From: Sphaerisporangium album
GTDB taxonomy: Bacteria; Actinomycetota; Actinomycetes; Streptosporangiales; Streptosporangiaceae
Direction: 5' to 3'
Assembly (NCBI RefSeq): GCF_003323745.1
Contig: NZ_QOIL01000014.1
Location: forward strand, 1-64,000
Length of the DNA stretch: 64,000 bases
Numbering within the stretch: position 1 is the first letter of the stretch; the number at the start of each line of letters is the position of its first letter. Shown here piece by piece: positions 7,269-16,274 of this stretch. The translations under genes were made by a program, and so were the position numbers. Under the pieces are notes generated by a model. The model was not told where the DNA came from. It did no database searches and was given only the letters and a program-made list of their open reading frames with translations.

Positions 7269-7696
7269 GTGGCGCCCTCATTCCTTGGGGAAGGGTTCTC
7301 CGATCGTGCGGGGGAGGTGAGGTACTGCCCGACGCGGGCCACGAGCATCGCCATCTCGTAGGCGACGAGGCCGACGTCGGCGTCCTGCGCGCACAGGACG
7401 GCGAGGCAGGCGCCCTGCCCCGCCACGGTGACCACCAGATAGGCCGACTTCATGGCGATGATGGTCTGGCGGACGGCTCCGCCCTCGAAACGCTCGCTGG
7501 CCCCCTGGGCGAGGCTCTGGATCCCCGCCGCCACGGCGGACAGGTGCTCGGCGTCCGCCTGGCCGAGTCCCCGCGACGAGGCGAGGAGCAGCCCGTCGGT
7601 GGACAGGACGATCCCGTGCTCGGCCTCCCTCACCCGCTGGACCAGGTCGTCCAGCAACCAGGTCAGATCGGCGGGGGAACTGGTCCTCTGCATCAC
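7265..7696 (-). CDS. cvnB: Conservon roadblock/LC7 protein CvnB
   Basis: A roadblock/LC7-fold protein of 142-143 residues (LTWLLDDLVQRV, IVLSTDGLLLASS, LSAVAAGIQSLA). Such proteins act as GTPase-activating or scaffold partners for the MglA-like CvnD. Start could be GTG 7696 or ATG 7693, both behind AGAGGA. It sits about 100 bp downstream of the sensor kinase gene and overlaps CvnC. Confidence 0.9.
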   Translation of the reverse strand: MMQRTSSPADLTWLLDDLVQRVREAEHGIVLSTDGLLLASSRGLGQADAEHLSAVAAGIQSLAQGASERFEGGAVRQTIIAMKSAYLVVTVAGQGACLAVLCAQDADVGLVAYEMAMLVARVGQYLTSPARSENPSPRNEGAT

Positions 7697-7793
7697 TCGC
7701 TGTCCTCTTCTGCCTGCTCACGCGGTTCGCGGCGTCCTGTGCGCTGTTCCGGGACGGCCATGGCCGTCCGGTGGTCGTAAGGCGTCCAGGCCA

Positions 7794-10271
7794 TCAGCGG
7801 GGCCGGACCGGGGGCTCGTCGTCCTCGGCCGGGCTCGCGGCCCGGCGGCGCGGCAGCCCGGCGGCCTCCGATCGCCCGCGTTCGGTGCCGCTCTGGAAGG
7901 AGCCCATCAGCCGCCGCAGCTCCTCGGGGGAGAAGTGGTCCTCCTCGTCCACCTGGGGCTCGGGGGCGGGGGCGGCCGGCTCGTGGCGCAGCTCGGGCGC
8001 GAGGTGCGCCTGGGCGACGCGGCGGGGCAGGCCGGAGGGGGTGAAGGCGGGCCCGTCCTCACCCCCTCCGGGTACGGCTTCTCGGGTCGGCCCCTGTGCC
8101 GGGCGGGCGTCGCGGGTCCCGTTCCCCGGGCGGCCGTTCAGGGGGTGAAGGTCCTGGGACGCGGCCTCCATGCCGGCGGGGCGGCCCTCGCGGGCGTTCT
8201 CCCGGCGCCCGCGGGACGTGCCGTCCGTCCCGGGCATCTCGCCCGCGGGCGGGGCCGGGAGTACGGCCGGGCGGGGATCACGGGTGATCGCCGGGAACTC
8301 GCCGGTGCGGTGCCGTCCCTGGGCCGGGACGGCGGCACCGGGGGCCGGCGCGTCGTGTTCGGTCATGGGCTCCGTGCCGGATTCGAGGTCGGCGTCGCCG
8401 TCGATCAGCTCGCGGGGGATCAGGACCACCACCGTCGTGCCGCCGTACGGCGAGGCCTTCAGCGTGACCTTGATGTTGTGACGGGACGCCAGGCGGCTGA
8501 CCACGTACAGCCCGAGGCGCGGGGTGCCGGAGAGCTTGAACTCCGGCGGGTCGGCGATGCGCTCGTTGGCGTCGGCGAGGTCCTCCGGGGTCATGCCGAG
8601 GCCGCGGTCCTCGATCTCGACGACGTACCCCTTGGCGACCCCCTGGCCGGTGACCTGCACCGACGCGTACGGCGGCGAGAAGGAGACCGCGTTCTCGATC
8701 AGCTCGGCCAGCAGGTGGATGACGTCGCCGATCGCGCGGCCGGCCAGCTCGGCCTCGCCCATGGGCATCAGCGTGACCTGGGTGTAGTCCTCGACCTCGG
8801 CCAGCGCGCCGCGCACGACGTCGACCATCGGGACCGATCGGCGCCAGGCGCGGCCGGGGGAGGCGCCGGACAGGACGATGAGGTTCTCGGCGTTGCGCCG
8901 CATGCGGGTGGCCAGGTGGTCGACGCGGAACAGGTCGGCCAGCTCGGCCGGCTCGGTCTCGCGCCGCTCCATGGAGTCCAGGATGGTGAGCTGCCGGTGG
9001 ACCAGCGACTGCGTGCGCCGGGCCAGGCTGAGCAGGATGCCGCGGTAGCTGCGCCGCAGCTCGGCCTGCTCGACCGCGACGCGGATCGCCGTCTGCTGCA
9101 CGGTGTTGAACGCCTGGCCCACCTGGCCGATCGCGTCGTTGCCGGTGGCGAGCGGCGGCGCCTCCGCGGCGACGTCGACGTCCTCTCCGTGTCCGAGCCG
9201 TTCCACCACGTTCGGCAGCTTGCGGCCCGCCAGCTCCAGGGCGGCGGTGCGCAGCTCCTCCAGGCGCCGCACGAGGGCGCGGGCCGTGGTGATGGACAGG
9301 ACGATCGAGGCGATGACCGCGATGAGCCCGAGCCCGCCGGCCAGCGCCAGCCGGACGACGACGCCGATGGCGATCGGCCGGGCGCGCTCGACCAGCGTCG
9401 CGCCTCCGGTGACGATCAGCTTCTCGACCTGCGAGATGACCGCGCTGGAGGCGGTCTTCCAGCGCTCGCCGTCCACGGGGGCGAGCTGGGGCCGGGGCGT
9501 GACCATCAGCTGGTTCTCCAGGCGGCGCAGGCGGTCGTACGGCTCGCTCTTGGCCATCTGGTCGAATGCCGGGCGGACGGGAGCGGGCAGCTCGGCGGCC
9601 ACCTTGGAGAACAGGAACCGCTGGGTGCCCACGAGCTGGGCGAACTGGGCCCGTTCACTCTCTCCGGGGCCGCCGGCGGCCAGGGCTCCCGCGACCAGGG
9701 CGTCCTCCTGCGCGAGGAGCTCGTTGGCGCGGCTCAGCTCGATCATGGTGCGCGTGTCCTTGGCGAAGTCGGCGTCGTCCAGCGTCGCCATCGAGTCGTA
9801 GACGCGGTACAGCGCGTCGATGACCCGGGTGATCGTGACCGAGGCGCGCGCGCGGTCCATCAGGCCCTCGTCCACCTGCTCGCGCATCGGGCGGATGATC
9901 CCCAGCTCGTGGGTCGCCTCCTCGATGCGCCGCCTGAGGCTCTCGTCGGCCGCGTCCTGGACGGCCGCGCCGGTGACCTGCCTGCGGAAGTCGGCGCTCG
10001 CGTTGTCGGTCCTGGTCCGCTGCGCGCTCAGGGCGATGCGCTGCTGGCTGGAGCCCGGGGCGCCGAGCAGGACGAGCGTGAGCCTGCGCTCCTGCTGCAG
10101 TTCGATCCTCAGCCGCTCGCCGGGGTCGGCGATGCCGGAGTTCAGCGTGGCGACCCACAGGACGTTGAAGCCCTCACGCAGGGTGACCCAGGCGGCGAAC
10201 CCCCACAGGGCGACCAGCGACAGCAGGAGCGCCGTGACCTTGGTCCGAATACGCGAATTACGGAAGCGCAT
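7794..10271 (-). CDS. cvnA: Conservon nitrate-sensing-type histidine kinase CvnA
   Basis: A ~825-residue membrane sensor kinase. One membrane helix lies near the N-terminus (VTALLLSLVALWGFAAW) and a long extracellular NIT-type helical domain spans about residues 45-295. A second membrane helix (about 305-330) and a HAMP-like linker follow. The HATPase domain has an N-box (ELIENAVSFS) and a G-box (EDRGLGM). The last ~190 residues are a Pro/Gly-rich disordered tail typical of conservon kinases. No canonical phospho-accepting His box is obvious, as in other CvnA proteins. Start ATG 10271 was preferred (AGGGATGG upstream); GTG 10316 is possible. First gene of the conservon. Confidence 0.88.
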   Translation of the reverse strand: MRFRNSRIRTKVTALLLSLVALWGFAAWVTLREGFNVLWVATLNSGIADPGERLRIELQQERRLTLVLLGAPGSSQQRIALSAQRTRTDNASADFRRQVTGAAVQDAADESLRRRIEEATHELGIIRPMREQVDEGLMDRARASVTITRVIDALYRVYDSMATLDDADFAKDTRTMIELSRANELLAQEDALVAGALAAGGPGESERAQFAQLVGTQRFLFSKVAAELPAPVRPAFDQMAKSEPYDRLRRLENQLMVTPRPQLAPVDGERWKTASSAVISQVEKLIVTGGATLVERARPIAIGVVVRLALAGGLGLIAVIASIVLSITTARALVRRLEELRTAALELAGRKLPNVVERLGHGEDVDVAAEAPPLATGNDAIGQVGQAFNTVQQTAIRVAVEQAELRRSYRGILLSLARRTQSLVHRQLTILDSMERRETEPAELADLFRVDHLATRMRRNAENLIVLSGASPGRAWRRSVPMVDVVRGALAEVEDYTQVTLMPMGEAELAGRAIGDVIHLLAELIENAVSFSPPYASVQVTGQGVAKGYVVEIEDRGLGMTPEDLADANERIADPPEFKLSGTPRLGLYVVSRLASRHNIKVTLKASPYGGTTVVVLIPRELIDGDADLESGTEPMTEHDAPAPGAAVPAQGRHRTGEFPAITRDPRPAVLPAPPAGEMPGTDGTSRGRRENAREGRPAGMEAASQDLHPLNGRPGNGTRDARPAQGPTREAVPGGGEDGPAFTPSGLPRRVAQAHLAPELRHEPAAPAPEPQVDEEDHFSPEELRRLMGSFQSGTERGRSEAAGLPRRRAASPAEDDEPPVRPR

Positions 10272-10356
10272 AAGTCCATCCCTGGCGAGCGTCAGGAAGC
10301 CCATATCACGGTTCACGGCGCATAAGGCTCAGGTCACGCTATGGTGCTCTATTACG

Positions 10357-10394
10357 CCGCATCGCATGGCAATGAGGTATTCCACCGCATCGCA
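10357..10394. promoter_or_regulatory. Direct repeats in conservon promoter region
   Basis: CCGCATCGCA occurs at 10357-10366 and again at 10385-10394 (28-bp period) in the AT-richer ~200-bp gap between the diterpene operon and cvnA. A regulator-binding site for the cvn promoter is the simplest reading. Confidence 0.35.
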
Positions 10395-10514
10395 CTGGGA
10401 ACCCTAGCACGATGCCAAATGGTTCTCCGACAGTTCTGTGTCAGTTTTGTAAACATGTCGGGTTGCTTGTCATGCTTTGTGAGGCAGTATCACGTTTGGC
10501 GGCTGATGGGCGCT

Positions 10515-12110
10515 CTAGTGCTCCGACGGCGTGACGCTCCGTGCCAGGTGCAGGGCGCCGGCGACCACGGCCCGGACGATCGCCACCGGCAGGTACAGGT
10601 CCTTGTCGACCCACATCGGCGGGTCCTCGACGCGCCCGGCCGAGCGCAGGAGGTACTCCTGCCCCCGCTCTGCCGCGGCCGACAGACGCCGGCTCCTGGC
10701 GCTCCCCGCGGCGCCGCCCCCGGCCAGCAGGAGCTGGTACAACGCGTACGCCGTCTCCTCGGGCGTGCCGTCCCAGAGCCCCCAGGAACCGTCCGGGCGC
10801 TGGGACGACAGGACCCAGTCCGCCGCCAGCCGGACCGACCGGCGCGACGCGGCGCCGCCGAACTCGCCGAGCGCCAGCGCGCAGCTCGCCGTCGCGTAGT
10901 ACGGCGAGACGTGCCAGCGGTCCGTCCAGCTCCCGTCCGCCCGCTGCCGCCCGCGCAGCCAGTCCGCCAGCCGCTGGACGGCCTCCGCGTAGCGCGGGCG
11001 CGCGTCGGGGCGCGCCACCATGTACTGGCCGAACGCGTCCAGCACGTGCGCGTTCACCGTCGTCGAGTAGCCGTCCTCGCCGTGCCACGTGCCGAAGTGC
11101 GTGCCCGTGTGGTAGGCCCACAGGCTGCCGGGCTCGCGCGGGACGTCGAGCAGCGCCAGCGTGTACAGCGCCACCGAGGTGGTGTCGGCGTCGGCGGGCA
11201 GCCCCGGCCCGGCCGCGACGCCGTCGGGGTCGATCCGGTCGCCGAGGCTCGCCACCAGCTCGCCGGGCACGTCCACGGGGACACCGGCGCGCAGCAGCCA
11301 GCTCAGCACCCACCCGCGCTCGAACACCGTGATCGGGACCGCGCACGGCACCGGGCCGCCGGACAACCGCGCCACGGCCTCCAGGTGCTCGCGCGCCGCG
11401 GGCGCCGCCCGCCCCGGGCCGCCGGGATCGCCGAGCCACGCCGCCGTGGCCGCCGGGGACGCGCCCACCGTCCCCTCGGGGGTCACCACGACGCCGGGGG
11501 CCCGCAGCGCGGCCTCGCCCGCGACCTCCAGGGCGTGCATCAGCTTCATCGGCAGGGGAGCCCCCTGCCGCAGGTGCTCGCGGACGAGCCGTACCCGGGC
11601 GTCGTCGATGTCCTCGGGGAAGGGAAGGAGCGGGCAGGACTCCCACGACCCCGGCACCGGGGAGCCGGCGAGGGCGCGGATGAGCCGGTTGATCGAGGTG
11701 ATCAGCGAGGGGACGACGAGCTCGATCGCGGGCATGTCCGGCAGCGGCGCGACGAACCCGCGCCGCGCCAGCCGTTCGAGCGCGCGCAGGGCGCGTCCCG
11801 CGGCCTCCGCCACGGCCGGCGAGAAGGCGCGGGAGGTCCGGGCGAGCTCGGTCAGCAGCGCGTCCGCCGCGCTCAGCGTGGGGACGAGCGTGTAGTGCTC
11901 GTGCGGGCCCCACAGGCCGTCCGGGCGCTGGGCGTCCACGAGGAACGCGACCCGCTCGGCGTGCCCGGTCAGCCACGGGGCCAGGGCCGCCAGGCGCCCG
12001 GTCTCGTACACCGAGGGCGAGGCGTCGCCCCACGGGCGCGTGAGAAGCCCGGACACCAGGGCGCGTGCCTCGGCGGCGACATCGGTCAGCGCGTCACCGT
12101 GAATGCTCAT
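10515..12110 (-). CDS. Class II diterpene cyclase (type B, CPP synthase-like)
   Basis: A 531-residue alpha-helical cyclase with QW-like repeats (QRPDGLWG, QRADGSW, QRPDGSWG) and the class II acid motif region D307-A-D309-T-T-S. In class II cyclases the middle Asp of DxDD protonates geranylgeranyl diphosphate to give a copalyl-type diphosphate; here the fourth position is Thr. No DDxxD motif is present, so the protein should be monofunctional. The ATG overlaps the stop of the class I synthase by ATGA. Last gene of a P450-class I-class II operon, so it likely supplies the bicyclic intermediate. Start chosen by the overlap; a long upstream frame is only read-through. Confidence 0.85.
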   Translation of the reverse strand: MSIHGDALTDVAAEARALVSGLLTRPWGDASPSVYETGRLAALAPWLTGHAERVAFLVDAQRPDGLWGPHEHYTLVPTLSAADALLTELARTSRAFSPAVAEAAGRALRALERLARRGFVAPLPDMPAIELVVPSLITSINRLIRALAGSPVPGSWESCPLLPFPEDIDDARVRLVREHLRQGAPLPMKLMHALEVAGEAALRAPGVVVTPEGTVGASPAATAAWLGDPGGPGRAAPAAREHLEAVARLSGGPVPCAVPITVFERGWVLSWLLRAGVPVDVPGELVASLGDRIDPDGVAAGPGLPADADTTSVALYTLALLDVPREPGSLWAYHTGTHFGTWHGEDGYSTTVNAHVLDAFGQYMVARPDARPRYAEAVQRLADWLRGRQRADGSWTDRWHVSPYYATASCALALGEFGGAASRRSVRLAADWVLSSQRPDGSWGLWDGTPEETAYALYQLLLAGGGAAGSARSRRLSAAAERGQEYLLRSAGRVEDPPMWVDKDLYLPVAIVRAVVAGALHLARSVTPSEH

Positions 12111-12979
12111 AAGGCGCCCCAGTAGTCGGCGAGCCGGTAGAAGCCCGCGCAGAAGTCCATCTGGCGTTCGAGGTATCCGGCGATCAGAGGGTCGTCGTCC
12201 CGCAGAGGCCGGATGAGCTCCCTGGCACGGGCCGCCAGCTCGGCGAGGCGCCGGTCCACCTCCTCGCGGGGCGCGCCGAGCAACAGGGCGTTCAGGTCGC
12301 CCCACTCCACGTCCCGCCGGTAGGTCCCGAGGTCGTTCAGCAGGCGGATCACCCGCTCGACGGCCCCCGCCGCCTCCCGCACGGACGCGAGGTCGCCGGA
12401 CGGCGCGCCGGTGTGGATCAGATGGGAGGTGAACACGAAGGTGAAGCCCAGGTTGCCGGCGTTGCCGAGGTACTCCTCCAGCGAGGGCACGGTGCCCGCG
12501 TCGCGCCACCCGCGCTCCCGGCGCATCGCCTCCAGCAGGGCCCGCAGCTCCTCGCGCCAGACGGGCCCGAGCACGGGGAAGGCGGGCGCGGCGGACAGGT
12601 CCCGCCGGACGTCGGCCAGGAAGCGGGCCAGGTCGTCGCCGGGGGCCGGGTCCGCGCCGTCGGCCGCGGCCAGGCACCGCCGGGCGATGTCGTCCACCTC
12701 CGGCGCCGAGGCCGCGACGTAGTCCACCTGCCAGTCGAGCCCGAACGCCCACAGGGTGGCCTTGTTGGCCATCGAGAGCTGCCCGGCGGTGAACCACGGG
12801 CCGCTGAACGCCATGGCCAGCGAGAGCGTGCTGGTCAGCGCGTCGTCGAACGGCTTGGCCGAGAACAGGCCCGGGTAGGCGTCGAGCCACTCCCGCATCT
12901 CCCGCTGGGAGCGCCCGGCGACCGCGCAGATCAGCCCGGACTCCGTGGCGTCCGGCCAGTCGCGGGCGGGAGCCGTCAT
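12107..12979 (-). CDS. Class I terpene synthase
   Basis: A 290-residue bacterial terpene synthase-size protein. The first metal motif reads D82-W-Q-V-D86, a DxxxD form, and the NSE/DTE motif is N215-D-L-G-T219-Y-R-R222-D223. Both are needed to bind three Mg2+ and ionise an allylic diphosphate. The pairing with a class II cyclase suggests it acts on the copalyl-type product to form a diterpene, though direct GGPP use is possible. ATGA overlaps at both ends couple it to the P450 and to the class II gene. Confidence 0.82.
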   Translation of the reverse strand: MTAPARDWPDATESGLICAVAGRSQREMREWLDAYPGLFSAKPFDDALTSTLSLAMAFSGPWFTAGQLSMANKATLWAFGLDWQVDYVAASAPEVDDIARRCLAAADGADPAPGDDLARFLADVRRDLSAAPAFPVLGPVWREELRALLEAMRRERGWRDAGTVPSLEEYLGNAGNLGFTFVFTSHLIHTGAPSGDLASVREAAGAVERVIRLLNDLGTYRRDVEWGDLNALLLGAPREEVDRRLAELAARARELIRPLRDDDPLIAGYLERQMDFCAGFYRLADYWGAL

Positions 12980-14349
12980 CGCGTGCCCGGCCCGGGGCAC
13001 TTCGCGGGGAGCAGCCGCAGCCCCACCCTGCCGCGCGGGCGCAGCAACGCCGTCGCCGCCGGCGCGGGGGTACGGCCGCCGAGCGCCGCCGGGCGGAACC
13101 GGCTCAGGATGGCGGCCATGATCAGCGGGGCGTCCATGTAGAACAGGTGCTTGCCGACGCACTGGTGCGCCCCGCCGCCGAAGGGGAAGTAGGCGTACCG
13201 GTGCCGCCGCTCGCCGCGGTCGGGCGAGAACCGCTCGGGGTCGAACTCCAGGGGCCGGTCCCACACCTCTTCGAGCCGGTGCGTGACGTAGGGGCTGATC
13301 AGCACCATCGAACCGGCCTTCAGGCGCGTGCCGCCGAGGGTCTCGCTCTCCACCACCGTGCGGGGGAGCAGCCAGCCGGACGGGTAGAGGCGCATGACCT
13401 CCTGCAGGACCATCTTGGTGTAGCGCAGCTCGGGCACGTGCGCGGGCAGCGCGGGGCCGTCGCCGACCACCTGGTCGATCTCCGCGTACACCTTCGCGGC
13501 CACCTCGGGGTGGGCCTCCAGCAGCGGCCAGGTCCAGGTGAGCGTCGCCGCCGTGGTCACCGAGGCCGCCGCGTAGATGCTGACGAGGTCGTCGCGGACG
13601 CGCCGGTCCTCGCGCGGGGTGCCGTCCGCCTCGCGGGAGCGGCACAGCGCGGAGACGACGTCGGAGCCGTCGTCCGGCTCCCGCCTGACCTGGCGGATCA
13701 GGGGAAAGATGATCTCGTCGATGGTCGCGACGGCGGTCTTGAAGGCCCGGTCGCCGGGCATCGGCACCCGGTACGGCATGAACGGCAGGAGGAGGCGGGA
13801 GAAGACCGCCGCGTCGGCCGTGTGGTAGGCGGAGGTGAGGCGCTCGCCGTCCCGCAGGGAGATCCGGTCGCCGAACAGCACGCGCACGACGCTCTGGTTG
13901 ACGATGGCGCCCATCGTGCGGCCGGCGTCCATCGGGTCGCCCGAGCGGGCGCGCGCGTTCAGCTCCTCGATGCGCGCGTCGACGGTGGCGGCGATCGTCC
14001 CGGCGAGCGCGGCGACGTACTTCGGCGTGAAGAGCGGCTGGAGGATCCTCCTGCTGGCCTCCCAGCCGGGGCCGTCGCCGAGGATGCTGTCGCCGAGCAG
14101 GCGGCCCAGCGGCTGCCAGAACATGCCCTGGCGGCTGTAGTTGGTCCAGTTGTCGCGCATGACGTGCTGGACGTGGTCGGGGTGGGTCACCAGGTAGGGC
14201 CGCAGGACGCCGAGGTTCAGCCGGACGATCCGCCCGCCGGCCCTCCTGCCCAGATCGGCGAGGCCGTTCACGGGGTCGCGCACGATCGCCGGCGCCACCC
14301 GTGCCAGCACGCGTTTCCCGGTTCGGGCAGCATTGATTTCGACCGGCAT
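12976..14349 (-). CDS. Cytochrome P450 of the diterpenoid operon
   Basis: A 457-residue P450. The heme loop FPFGGGAHQCVG has the thiolate Cys at residue 397, the ExxR motif is in the K helix (QEVMRLYP), and an RFSPDR meander is visible. The I-helix reads AAASVTTAA, so the usual acidic residue of AG(D/E)T is replaced; this can shift oxygen activation or substrate use. It should oxidise the diterpene made by the two downstream cyclases. Start chosen at ATG 14349 behind GGTGGAG; an in-frame GTG 39 bp upstream is weaker. First gene of the operon. Confidence 0.88.
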   Translation of the reverse strand: MPVEINAARTGKRVLARVAPAIVRDPVNGLADLGRRAGGRIVRLNLGVLRPYLVTHPDHVQHVMRDNWTNYSRQGMFWQPLGRLLGDSILGDGPGWEASRRILQPLFTPKYVAALAGTIAATVDARIEELNARARSGDPMDAGRTMGAIVNQSVVRVLFGDRISLRDGERLTSAYHTADAAVFSRLLLPFMPYRVPMPGDRAFKTAVATIDEIIFPLIRQVRREPDDGSDVVSALCRSREADGTPREDRRVRDDLVSIYAAASVTTAATLTWTWPLLEAHPEVAAKVYAEIDQVVGDGPALPAHVPELRYTKMVLQEVMRLYPSGWLLPRTVVESETLGGTRLKAGSMVLISPYVTHRLEEVWDRPLEFDPERFSPDRGERRHRYAYFPFGGGAHQCVGKHLFYMDAPLIMAAILSRFRPAALGGRTPAPAATALLRPRGRVGLRLLPAKCPGPGTR

Positions 14350-14600
14350 CGCGACGTTCTCCACCCTTTCAATGACCCAGAAGCGCACCGTTACGAGGGG
14401 TTCCCTCGCCTGCCGGGGGCTCTACGTCGAACACCGGGTGCCGCACAAGCCGCAAATTTCCCAAGCGGCTACGCTTACGGCAAAGTGACACATGATCGAC
14501 TTGATATCACGGTCATCTGACTTGGAGCAAGATTTTCGGTCAACGGTCTGGCCCGCTATGGCGGGTTGTGTCGTCCGGATATCCGCCGGTCCGGTGCCCC

Positions 14601-14630
14601 GTGACCGATAGATCCGGACTGGGCTAGTCT
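14601..14630 (+). promoter_or_regulatory. Promoter of the Gfo/Idh gene
   Basis: GTGACC (14601-14606) and TAGTCT (14625-14630) with an 18-bp spacer form a SigA/HrdB-like promoter. Transcription would start near 14637, giving a leader of ~29 nt to the GTG at 14666. The rest of 14350-14600 is the AT-richer upstream region of the P450 operon, where a TTGACC lies on the minus strand at about 14539-14544. Confidence 0.5.
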
Positions 14631-14665
14631 CGCCACCAGTGTCGGCACACGTCGGGGAGCTGAGC

Positions 14666-15520
14666 GTGGAACCAGTGTCGGTGGGCCTGATCGGGGCCGG
14701 TCCATGGGCGGAGGCCGTCCACGCCCCCATGCTCGCCTCGGGGCCGCACACCCGGCTCGCCGGCGTCTGGGCGCGCAGGCCCGAGGCCGCGGCCCGGCTC
14801 GGGGCGCCGGTGTACGAGCGGGTCGAAGAGCTCTTCGAGGTCTGCGAGGCCGTCGCGTTCTGCGTCCCCCCGGGCGTCCAGGCCGAGCTGGCCGTCCAGG
14901 CCGCCAAGGCCGGCAAGGCGCTGCTGCTGGAGAAGCCCCTCGCCGCGGACCTCGACTCCGCCCGGCGGGTCGCCGACGCCGTGGGCGAGGCCGCCGTCGC
15001 GTCCCAGATGGTGCTGACCTTCCGCTACGCCCCCGCGACCAGGGAGTTCCTGGAGCGGGCGTCCGAGATCGAGGCCTTCGGCGGGTACGCGGTGAACGTG
15101 TCCGGCGCCCTGCACACCATCGACTCGCCCTGGCGCCGCGAGCGGGGCGCCATCCTCGACGTCGGCCCGCACATGATCGACCTGCTGGACGCGGCGCTCG
15201 GCCGCGTCACCGGCGTGCGCGCCCACGGCGACCCGCTCGGCTGGACCGGGCTGCTGCTGGAGCACGAGACCGGCGCGGTCAGCGAGGCGTCGCTATCCAT
15301 GGCCGCCCGCGCCGAGGACGAAGGCGTCTCCCACGTCGAGGTCTTCGGACGCCGGGGCCGCGCGTCCCTCGGCGGGGACTCCCTGGGCCCCGACGTCTTT
15401 CCGGCCATGGTCGCCGAGTTCGCCGAGACCGTGCGCCGCGGCGGCGGCCACCCCCTGGACGCCCGGCACGGCCTGCGCCTCCAGCAGATCATCACCGCCG
15501 CCGAAACCCAGCTCACCTGA
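14666..15520 (+). CDS. Gfo/Idh/MocA family oxidoreductase
   Basis: A 284-residue NAD(P)-dependent dehydrogenase. The Rossmann motif VGLIGAGPWA is at the N-terminus, followed by ALLLEKPLAADL, the EKP motif with the catalytic Lys of this family. A C-terminal alpha/beta dimerisation domain follows (GAILDVGPHMIDLL). It oxidises or reduces a sugar-like or inositol-like substrate that cannot be named. Start GTG 14666 is preferred because GGGGAG stands six bases upstream; GTG 14639 is in frame. It is monocistronic and divergent from the diterpenoid operon, so a shared role is possible but unproven. Confidence 0.82.
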   Translation: MEPVSVGLIGAGPWAEAVHAPMLASGPHTRLAGVWARRPEAAARLGAPVYERVEELFEVCEAVAFCVPPGVQAELAVQAAKAGKALLLEKPLAADLDSARRVADAVGEAAVASQMVLTFRYAPATREFLERASEIEAFGGYAVNVSGALHTIDSPWRRERGAILDVGPHMIDLLDAALGRVTGVRAHGDPLGWTGLLLEHETGAVSEASLSMAARAEDEGVSHVEVFGRRGRASLGGDSLGPDVFPAMVAEFAETVRRGGGHPLDARHGLRLQQIITAAETQLT

Positions 15521-15589
15521 CCCACAACCCGCCGGGCATCGCCAGTCTGCGCCGCGACGCGGTTCACGCTATGAGCATGGCGACAGGTG

Positions 15590-15916
15590 CTACTTCTCGG
15601 CCGTGCCGGGTTCCCCGCTGATGGATTCCTGATAGATGTCCGCGTAGGTGCGCGAGTCTTTCACCAGGTCGTCGCAGAAGGCCGCGACGTCGTTGCCGAT
15701 GAGCTCCAGGACTCCCTTGCCGGCCGCCACGCCCTCCTCGAAGAAATCGAGGATTCCCGAGAGCAGGGACCCGTCAGCCAGCCCGACCGGCCCCACCTTG
15801 AAGAAGTACCTCTGAATCTCCTTGTAGACGATCTCGTAGTCCCGTGGGAGGGCCTTGACCCGGGCCATGTGCGCCCGCCACTGCTTCTTGCCCTCGATGA
15901 TGTCCTGGATACCCAC
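15590..15916 (-). CDS. DUF1048 family protein (second copy)
   Basis: A 108-residue alpha-helical DUF1048 protein (KKQWRAHMARVKALPRDYEIVYKEI). Members usually sit downstream of PadR regulators; function unknown. It starts at GTG 15916 with GGAGG five bases upstream, one base after the stop of the first DUF1048 gene. The C-terminal segment (VLELIGNDVAAFCDDLV) parallels its neighbour, showing tandem duplication. Confidence 0.82.
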   Translation of the reverse strand: MGIQDIIEGKKQWRAHMARVKALPRDYEIVYKEIQRYFFKVGPVGLADGSLLSGILDFFEEGVAAGKGVLELIGNDVAAFCDDLVKDSRTYADIYQESISGEPGTAEK

Positions 15917-15917
15917 G

Positions 15918-16274
15918 TCAACCTCCTAGCCGGCCCAATTTCCTTGCGACGTTCCTGTTCAACTGCTCGCGCCACCGGTCGCGATAGTTCCGGGCCCCTT
16001 CGCCGCCGGCCAGCGCCGCGCAGAAGCCCTCGATGTCGTCACCCAGCACCTCGTGAATGCTCTGCCCCTCGGACGCCGTCTCTTCGAGCAGCCCCAGAGC
16101 ACCGTCGAGAATCGGCATCAGGTTGCGGCCGGTGAAGTCCGAGTAGGGGAAAAGATGAACCTTGATCTTCTGCCACGCCGCCTGGTAGTCGGCCGGCAAT
16201 GCCTCGGCCCGGGCTTCGAACGTCTTCCATTCCCTGGTGAGATCGCTGCCTGTGATGGTCTCCCAGAAGTTCAT
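15918..16274 (-). CDS. DUF1048 family protein (first copy)
   Basis: A 118-residue DUF1048 protein (REWKTFEARAEALPADYQAAWQKI; IHEVLGDDIEGFCAALA). The ATG at 16274 overlaps the PadR stop by ATGA, which fixes the start and shows coupled translation; an in-frame extension inside padR was not used. It is likely a helical cytoplasmic protein regulated together with PadR. Confidence 0.82.
   Translation of the reverse strand: MNFWETITGSDLTREWKTFEARAEALPADYQAAWQKIKVHLFPYSDFTGRNLMPILDGALGLLEETASEGQSIHEVLGDDIEGFCAALAGGEGARNYRDRWREQLNRNVARKLGRLGG

Noticed and set aside
7452-10325. 957-codon plus-strand open frame
   Set aside because: It is antisense to cvnA, is Gly/Arg/Val-rich without domains, and arises from the GC-rich third positions of the real gene.
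12980-13645. Upstream extension of the class I terpene synthase frame
   Set aside because: Overlaps the P450 gene; the ATGA junction at 12976-12979 fixes the true start.
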